A stretch of DNA of 16,300 nt from Deltaproteobacteria bacterium (GTDB taxonomy: Bacteria; Desulfobacterota; Syntrophia; Syntrophales; Smithellaceae): NCBI GenBank assembly GCA_017860985.1, contig JAGFXG010000003.1:1-16300 (forward strand). Reading direction: 5' to 3'. Below the pieces are notes generated by a model. It had not been told where the DNA came from, made no database searches, and saw only the letters and a list, made by a program, of their open reading frames with translations. Below, in pieces: positions 12,881 to 16,300 of the stretch. The position numbers were made by a program, and so were the translations under genes. Within the stretch, counting starts at the first letter, position 1. Every line of letters starts with the position of its first letter.

Positions 12881-14902
12881 ATGACGCTACTTAAAGAAAA
12901 GAAACCGAAGAAAATACCTGTCGAAAATACTCAGACCATCAATTACGATGAAAAATTTCAACGCTCCATGAAGGAATGGGAAAAATTTATAGACGGACGT
13001 CCCAACATCGACAGCACCATCATTCCCGATGAAATCCTTGACTCATGGAACCGCTGTAAAAGGAGCGGCGTCAATCCCGGCAAGGCGGTTATCAACGATG
13101 TCCTGACCGCTGATCAGTTGAAGGAGATGCAAAACAGGAACAAAGAACTGATCACCATCAGCCGACCGTTTATGAGGCATCTTTATAAATTTGTTGAAGG
13201 CTCTGAATTTATCGTTGTTCTGTTCAACCATGAAGGATATCTCCTGGAAATCATCGGAGATGAGAATGTGATCAACCATGTCACGAGAGGAAATTTCGTA
13301 GCGGGAGCCTATTGGGGGGAAGAATCGGCCGGGACAAATGGTGTCGGCACACTGTTGAAAGTGCAAAAACCCATACAAATCTTTGGATGTCAGCATTACT
13401 GTAGAAATTTCCACAAGGAAACGGCATCTGCCGCCCCGATCTTAAACCCTGAAGGTGAATTTATCGGGGGGCTTGTCATGACCGGTCGTTACGATAAGGT
13501 GAATCCTCATACGCTGGGGATGACTGTTGCGGCAGCCATGGCGATCGAAAATGAACTCCGGATCAATAAGGCCCTGATTGAGGCCCACGTCGCCAACAGC
13601 TATCAGAAAACCGTCATCTCCTCCATTCCGGAAGCCCTCATTGCTATCGACAACGACGGTCGTATTTCTTTGATGAACGATAATGCCAAAAAGATGCTTT
13701 CACTGCGAGTCCGCTGGGACGAACATAAAGAAATTCGCGACGTATTGGGTGAAAAAAACAACCATTTTTTCAAACTGATTGAAAACAACGAAACCCTCAC
13801 CGACACGGAAGTGCGAATTTTTTCCAATAATGAAGCAAACGATTTTACGATGACCTGCAATCCCATTCTCTCGGGCAGCGGAGAGATTATGGGAAAGATT
13901 ATTATTCTCAATGAAATCAAGAGGGCGAAAATGTTGGTCACCAACATGATCGGCGCCAAAGCGAACTTGCGCTTCGAAGATATCTGCGGGTTGAATGTGA
14001 AATTTCTGGAAACTGTCAGACAGGCCCGGATGGTTTCTCAAAGCATTTCCAACGTCCTCCTGCTCGGCGAAAGCGGCACGGGTAAAGATATTTTCGCCCA
14101 GGCCATCCACAATGCCAGTAAACGCCGGAGCGGTCCTTATGTGGCCATCAACTGCGCTGCTATTCCCCGGGATTTAATCACCAGTGAGCTTTTCGGGTAT
14201 GAGGAGGGCTCCTTTACGGGCTCGCGCCGGGGAGGAAACCAGGGAAAGTTCGAACTGGCTGATGGCGGAACAATATTTCTCGATGAAATAGCGGAAACCC
14301 CGTTGGAACTGCAAGCCGTTTTGTTAAGGGTGGTCGAGGACAAATCAATCATACGAATCGGAGGATCACGAATCCGCCCTGTCGATGTCCGTATCATCGT
14401 TGCCACAAACCGGGACCTGAAGGAAGAGGTCCGCAAAGGAAATTTCCGGGAAGATCTGTACTTTCGCGCCAATGTCTTTTCACTGAAGGTAATTCCGTTA
14501 CGGGAAAGACCTGATGATATTCCCCTGCTTGTTGATTCCTTCGTAAATAAATACAGTAAATTAATGGATAAGAGCATTGATCGGATAGATGACAAGGTCA
14601 TTGACGCTTTTATGAAGTATTCATGGCCGGGCAATGTCCGGGAATTACAAAATGTCATCGAGCGGATGATGAATTTCAGTCACAATGGCGAATTGACGGT
14701 GGATCTCATTCCGGAAGATATTCTTCGCTTTCAATCCCCTTTATCGAATGCCGGAGAAGAGTTTGAAGCGGCCAAGGATCTGGAACGACAGATGATTGAG
14801 AAAATGGTGCGCATGAATTTCTCAAAAAACGATATCATGAAAAAATTAAAAATATCACGCAGTACCCTTTATCGAAAAATGGAACGATATGACCTCATGT
14901 AA
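12881..14902 (+). CDS. Sigma-54-dependent transcriptional activator, AcoR-like (GAF-PAS-AAA-Fis)
   Basis: The 673-residue regulator has an AcoR-type N-terminal sensor (about 45-230; NFVAGAYWGEESAGTNGVGT and SAAPILNPEGEFIGG are typical). A PAS domain follows (about 240-345; SSIPEALIAIDNDGRI), then an AAA+ core and a Fis helix-turn-helix (646-670). In the core are Walker A GESGTGKD (396-403), the sigma-54 contact loop GSFTGS (443-448) instead of the usual GAFTGA, Walker B GGTIFLDEI (462-470), REDLYFR with the arginine finger region (523-529) and GNVREL (584-589). It binds enhancer DNA, hydrolyses ATP and opens sigma-54 promoters, probably after sensing a small effector. GGAAGG lies five bases before the ATG. 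It is divergent from the catabolic operon, so it probably regulates that operon and, by the shared repeats, the MFS gene. Effector unknown. Confidence 0.94.
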   Translation: MTLLKEKKPKKIPVENTQTINYDEKFQRSMKEWEKFIDGRPNIDSTIIPDEILDSWNRCKRSGVNPGKAVINDVLTADQLKEMQNRNKELITISRPFMRHLYKFVEGSEFIVVLFNHEGYLLEIIGDENVINHVTRGNFVAGAYWGEESAGTNGVGTLLKVQKPIQIFGCQHYCRNFHKETASAAPILNPEGEFIGGLVMTGRYDKVNPHTLGMTVAAAMAIENELRINKALIEAHVANSYQKTVISSIPEALIAIDNDGRISLMNDNAKKMLSLRVRWDEHKEIRDVLGEKNNHFFKLIENNETLTDTEVRIFSNNEANDFTMTCNPILSGSGEIMGKIIILNEIKRAKMLVTNMIGAKANLRFEDICGLNVKFLETVRQARMVSQSISNVLLLGESGTGKDIFAQAIHNASKRRSGPYVAINCAAIPRDLITSELFGYEEGSFTGSRRGGNQGKFELADGGTIFLDEIAETPLELQAVLLRVVEDKSIIRIGGSRIRPVDVRIIVATNRDLKEEVRKGNFREDLYFRANVFSLKVIPLRERPDDIPLLVDSFVNKYSKLMDKSIDRIDDKVIDAFMKYSWPGNVRELQNVIERMMNFSHNGELTVDLIPEDILRFQSPLSNAGEEFEAAKDLERQMIEKMVRMNFSKNDIMKKLKISRSTLYRKMERYDLM

Positions 14903-15076
14903 TCTGTTTCACAACATGACCGCGGAGTACCCGGTTGAAGATTGGGTATTCAATGAATTAACAAACCAGGAATTGCATTTTTTTCAGGAGAATCCAAGGA
15001 ACGCAAAAAGGAAAATAATCTGAAATACTGCAACTGCTCATATGAGTCCTGCAGCAAGAAGGGGATGCGCTGCGAT
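14903..15076. other. Intergenic stretch at the right island end
   Basis: No gene is supported here. A 35-codon open frame (14916-15023) has no ribosome site. GCAGC and GCTGC form a short inverted repeat just before the tRNA fragment. The sequence before the 31-bp repeat does not continue as the leucine tRNA seen at the left copy, so the two copies diverge sharply at 15077. Confidence 0.4.
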
Positions 15077-15107
15077 TGTGTGGGTTCAATTCCCACCCCA
15101 GGTACCA
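15077..15107 (+). repeat. Second copy of the tRNA-Leu 3' end (31-bp direct repeat, candidate att)
   Basis: Thirty-one bases are identical to 920-950: the last bases of the variable region, the T arm and the acceptor strand with CCA. Both copies are in the same orientation and 14,157 bp apart. Upstream of 15077 identity stops. A strong terminator follows directly, as after a native tRNA gene, so this side probably keeps the original chromosomal flank. Confidence 0.72.
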
Positions 15108-15118
15108 AAAAAATCAAG

Positions 15119-15149
15119 CGGTTAGCTGATAGTAGTTAATCGTTTTTTT
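15119..15149 (+). terminator. Rho-independent terminator, tRNA type
   Basis: CGGTTAGCT (15119-15127) pairs with AGTTAATCG (15134-15142), with two G-T pairs and a six-base loop. Seven T follow at once (15143-15149). It begins 11 bases after the tRNA-Leu CCA, the usual place for a tRNA transcript terminator. Confidence 0.68.
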
Positions 15150-15241
15150 ATAAAAAATCGTAGCGAGCTGTGATTCGGCCCAGGTTCAGGAAGTGGTGGT
15201 ATCATGTTGGCCCGTTTCTTTTTGCAGAAAGGAATAATATC

Positions 15242-15424
15242 ATGAAGCCTATAACAACCATTGTCGTTTTCCTTCTATTAGTCATATCCATAGCACAACT
15301 GCTGAGACTTATTTTTCAGGTTGAGATCATTGCGGCAGGATTCCACGTTCCGGTTTGGCTGAGTATCTTCGGGGTTATCATCCCGGCCATACTGGCTTTG
15401 CTGCTGTGGAGAGAGAATAAATAA
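15242..15424 (+). CDS. Small two-helix membrane protein
   Basis: The 60-residue product has two hydrophobic segments, about residues 3-25 (ITTIVVFLLLVISIAQLLRL) and 36-55 (VPVWLSIFGVIIPAILALLL), joined by a short QVEIIAAGFH stretch and ending WRENK. It should lie in the inner membrane with both ends on the same side. I chose the ATG at 15242 because AAAGGA stands about nine bases before it; the longer frame from 15170 adds a charged, non-hydrophobic stretch without a ribosome site. Similar 60-residue proteins of unknown role are common in bacteria. It is outside the tRNA-bounded island. Confidence 0.68.
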   Translation: MKPITTIVVFLLLVISIAQLLRLIFQVEIIAAGFHVPVWLSIFGVIIPAILALLLWRENK

Positions 15425-15486
15425 CAGCTTCCGATGAAGCTCACACCGATGAAAATATATTTATTTAAAAAGGACATTTCAACAAA

Positions 15487-15672
15487 ATGAACCAGCAAGA
15501 CAGACCTTACATCGACAGCAATGGAACCATTGTCATTCCCTTTAACATCGATCAGAAATATCACCCCTGGAACGGTGGCCAGCCCTTATCGGTTACTTTG
15601 CTGGAGATCAATGCACCGAAAGACATTTGGAGTAAGTATACCGAGAAACCCTATCCTGGAAATGCGTCCTGA
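15487..15672 (+). CDS. Hypothetical small protein
   Basis: The 61-residue polar protein (MNQQDRPYIDSNGTIVIPF ... WNGGQPLSVTL ... PYPGNAS) has no membrane segment, signal peptide or motif I recognise. AAAAGGA is about 12 bases before the ATG, a little far. The composition is protein-like, rich in Pro, Tyr, Trp and Asn, and it lies 62 bases after the small membrane protein gene on the same strand, so the two may be co-transcribed. It may be a real small gene, but an accidental open frame is possible. Confidence 0.45.
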   Translation: MNQQDRPYIDSNGTIVIPFNIDQKYHPWNGGQPLSVTLLEINAPKDIWSKYTEKPYPGNAS

Positions 15673-15783
15673 TTTGGAATATTCAGCCCGGGAAGGAATT
15701 ATTTTATTAAATTGAAAAGAGTTGTTTCCACAGAGCGATGCACTATTTGCAACTGACCTGAAGGCATGGGTTTCCAATTCCCT

Positions 15784-16300
15784 ATGAAACATAAGCTGCC
15801 TAAATTCGTTATTTTCTTTGTCCTGTCATTAATATTGCCTGCCTTCAGCGGCGCCGAATCCGTTGTTTCCAATGAGAAGGTTCCACAAATTTCAGACCAT
15901 TTTAACGGCACTCAATACTTCAATCCAGGCGATCCGGAGTTCACCAGCCAGGTTCCCGGTCAAGAAAAAAAGCGAATTGGATCTCGATGGTTCTGGCACT
16001 GGTTATTGGGCAGTGATTGGCCTGAATGGCCGGCATTAAAGCATATCAATCCCGGGCCGCCACCTGAAAAACGTGCAAAGATAGGCGTTATCCGCGTGAC
16101 GCCCATCGGGCACTCGACTTTTCTCATTCAAGCCGATGGAGTCAATATTCTGACCGATCCAATCTGGTCGGAACGATGCAGCCCTGTGTCATGGGCTGGC
16201 CCAAGGCGGCACATGGTCCCTGGTATCCGGTTTGAAGATATGCCTCCGATTGACGTTATCCTCGTCTCTCACAATCACTATGATCATGCTGATCTACCCA
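15784..16300 (+). CDS. Exported metallo-beta-lactamase-fold hydrolase, N-terminal part
   Basis: The frame runs from ATG 15784 through the window edge (172 residues seen). Residues 1-24 look like a signal peptide: MKHKLPK, then the hydrophobic core FVIFFVLSLILPAF, with cleavage near SGA-E. The mature part begins with a family-typical FNPGDPEF region, then VTPIGHSTFLIQADGVNILTDPIWS and the zinc motif SHNHYDHAD (His163, His165, Asp167, His168). This resembles NAPE-phospholipase D/UlaG-like metallo-hydrolases, often membrane-associated lipid phosphodiesterases, but the substrate cannot be told. There is no clear ribosome site near the ATG. The remaining metal ligands lie beyond the window. Confidence 0.85.
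   Translation, partial: MKHKLPKFVIFFVLSLILPAFSGAESVVSNEKVPQISDHFNGTQYFNPGDPEFTSQVPGQEKKRIGSRWFWHWLLGSDWPEWPALKHINPGPPPEKRAKIGVIRVTPIGHSTFLIQADGVNILTDPIWSERCSPVSWAGPRRHMVPGIRFEDMPPIDVILVSHNHYDHADLP

Noticed and set aside
14916..15023. 35-codon open frame after the activator gene
   Set aside because: No ribosome site and no recognisable features; likely chance.

Overview
The window looks like chromosome from a strictly anaerobic, probably syntrophic or sulfate-reducing, deltaproteobacterium (Desulfobacterota). This is inferred from gene content, chiefly an oxygen-sensitive 4-hydroxybutyryl-CoA dehydratase beside a CoA-transferase, an acyl-CoA dehydrogenase and a thiolase, all under sigma-54 control. 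No ribosomal RNA or marker gene is present to confirm the taxon.

Layout. 1-256 is the 3' end of a serine beta-lactamase-like hydrolase gene. 412-648 (minus) is a small helix-turn-helix gene, preceded by three tandem 20-bp repeats (767-826). 895-950 is the 3' half of a tRNA-Leu(UAA) gene; its last 31 bp recur at 15077-15107. These two copies bracket about 14.1 kb that reads as a catabolic island, but no integrase is visible. Just inside the left copy lies a both-ends-truncated Rhs/YD-repeat remnant (1049-1546, minus). Then come a sigma-54 promoter (about 1720-1735) with upstream repeats, a long leader, and an MFS transporter gene (2218-3480) ending in a hairpin. A flavodoxin gene with a lipoprotein-like N-terminus follows (3702-4340). 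4405-4684 holds a decayed thiolase start.

The core is a six-gene minus-strand operon, in transcription order: SDR dehydrogenase, zinc alcohol dehydrogenase, thiolase, long acyl-CoA dehydrogenase, 4-hydroxybutyryl-CoA dehydratase, and 4-hydroxybutyrate CoA-transferase (12602 down to 4784). It starts from a near-consensus -24/-12 promoter at 12681-12696. Divergent from it is an AcoR-type sigma-54 activator gene (12881-14902). Related 17-bp repeats, in pairs 21-22 bp apart, lie about 100 bp upstream of both sigma-54 promoters. This suggests one activator controls both uptake and catabolism. Right of the second tRNA fragment are a tRNA-type terminator, two small protein genes and the 5' part of an exported metallo-beta-lactamase-fold hydrolase gene.

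Working model (inference): the transporter imports 4-hydroxybutyrate or a related short hydroxy acid. The CoA-transferase activates it and the dehydratase converts 4-hydroxybutyryl-CoA to crotonyl-CoA. The acyl-CoA dehydrogenase and thiolase connect this to butyryl-CoA or acetyl-CoA. The two dehydrogenases may feed in an alcohol or aldehyde precursor or act on a hydroxyacyl intermediate. Enoyl-CoA hydratase and electron-transfer flavoprotein genes are not in the window and would have to be supplied from elsewhere.
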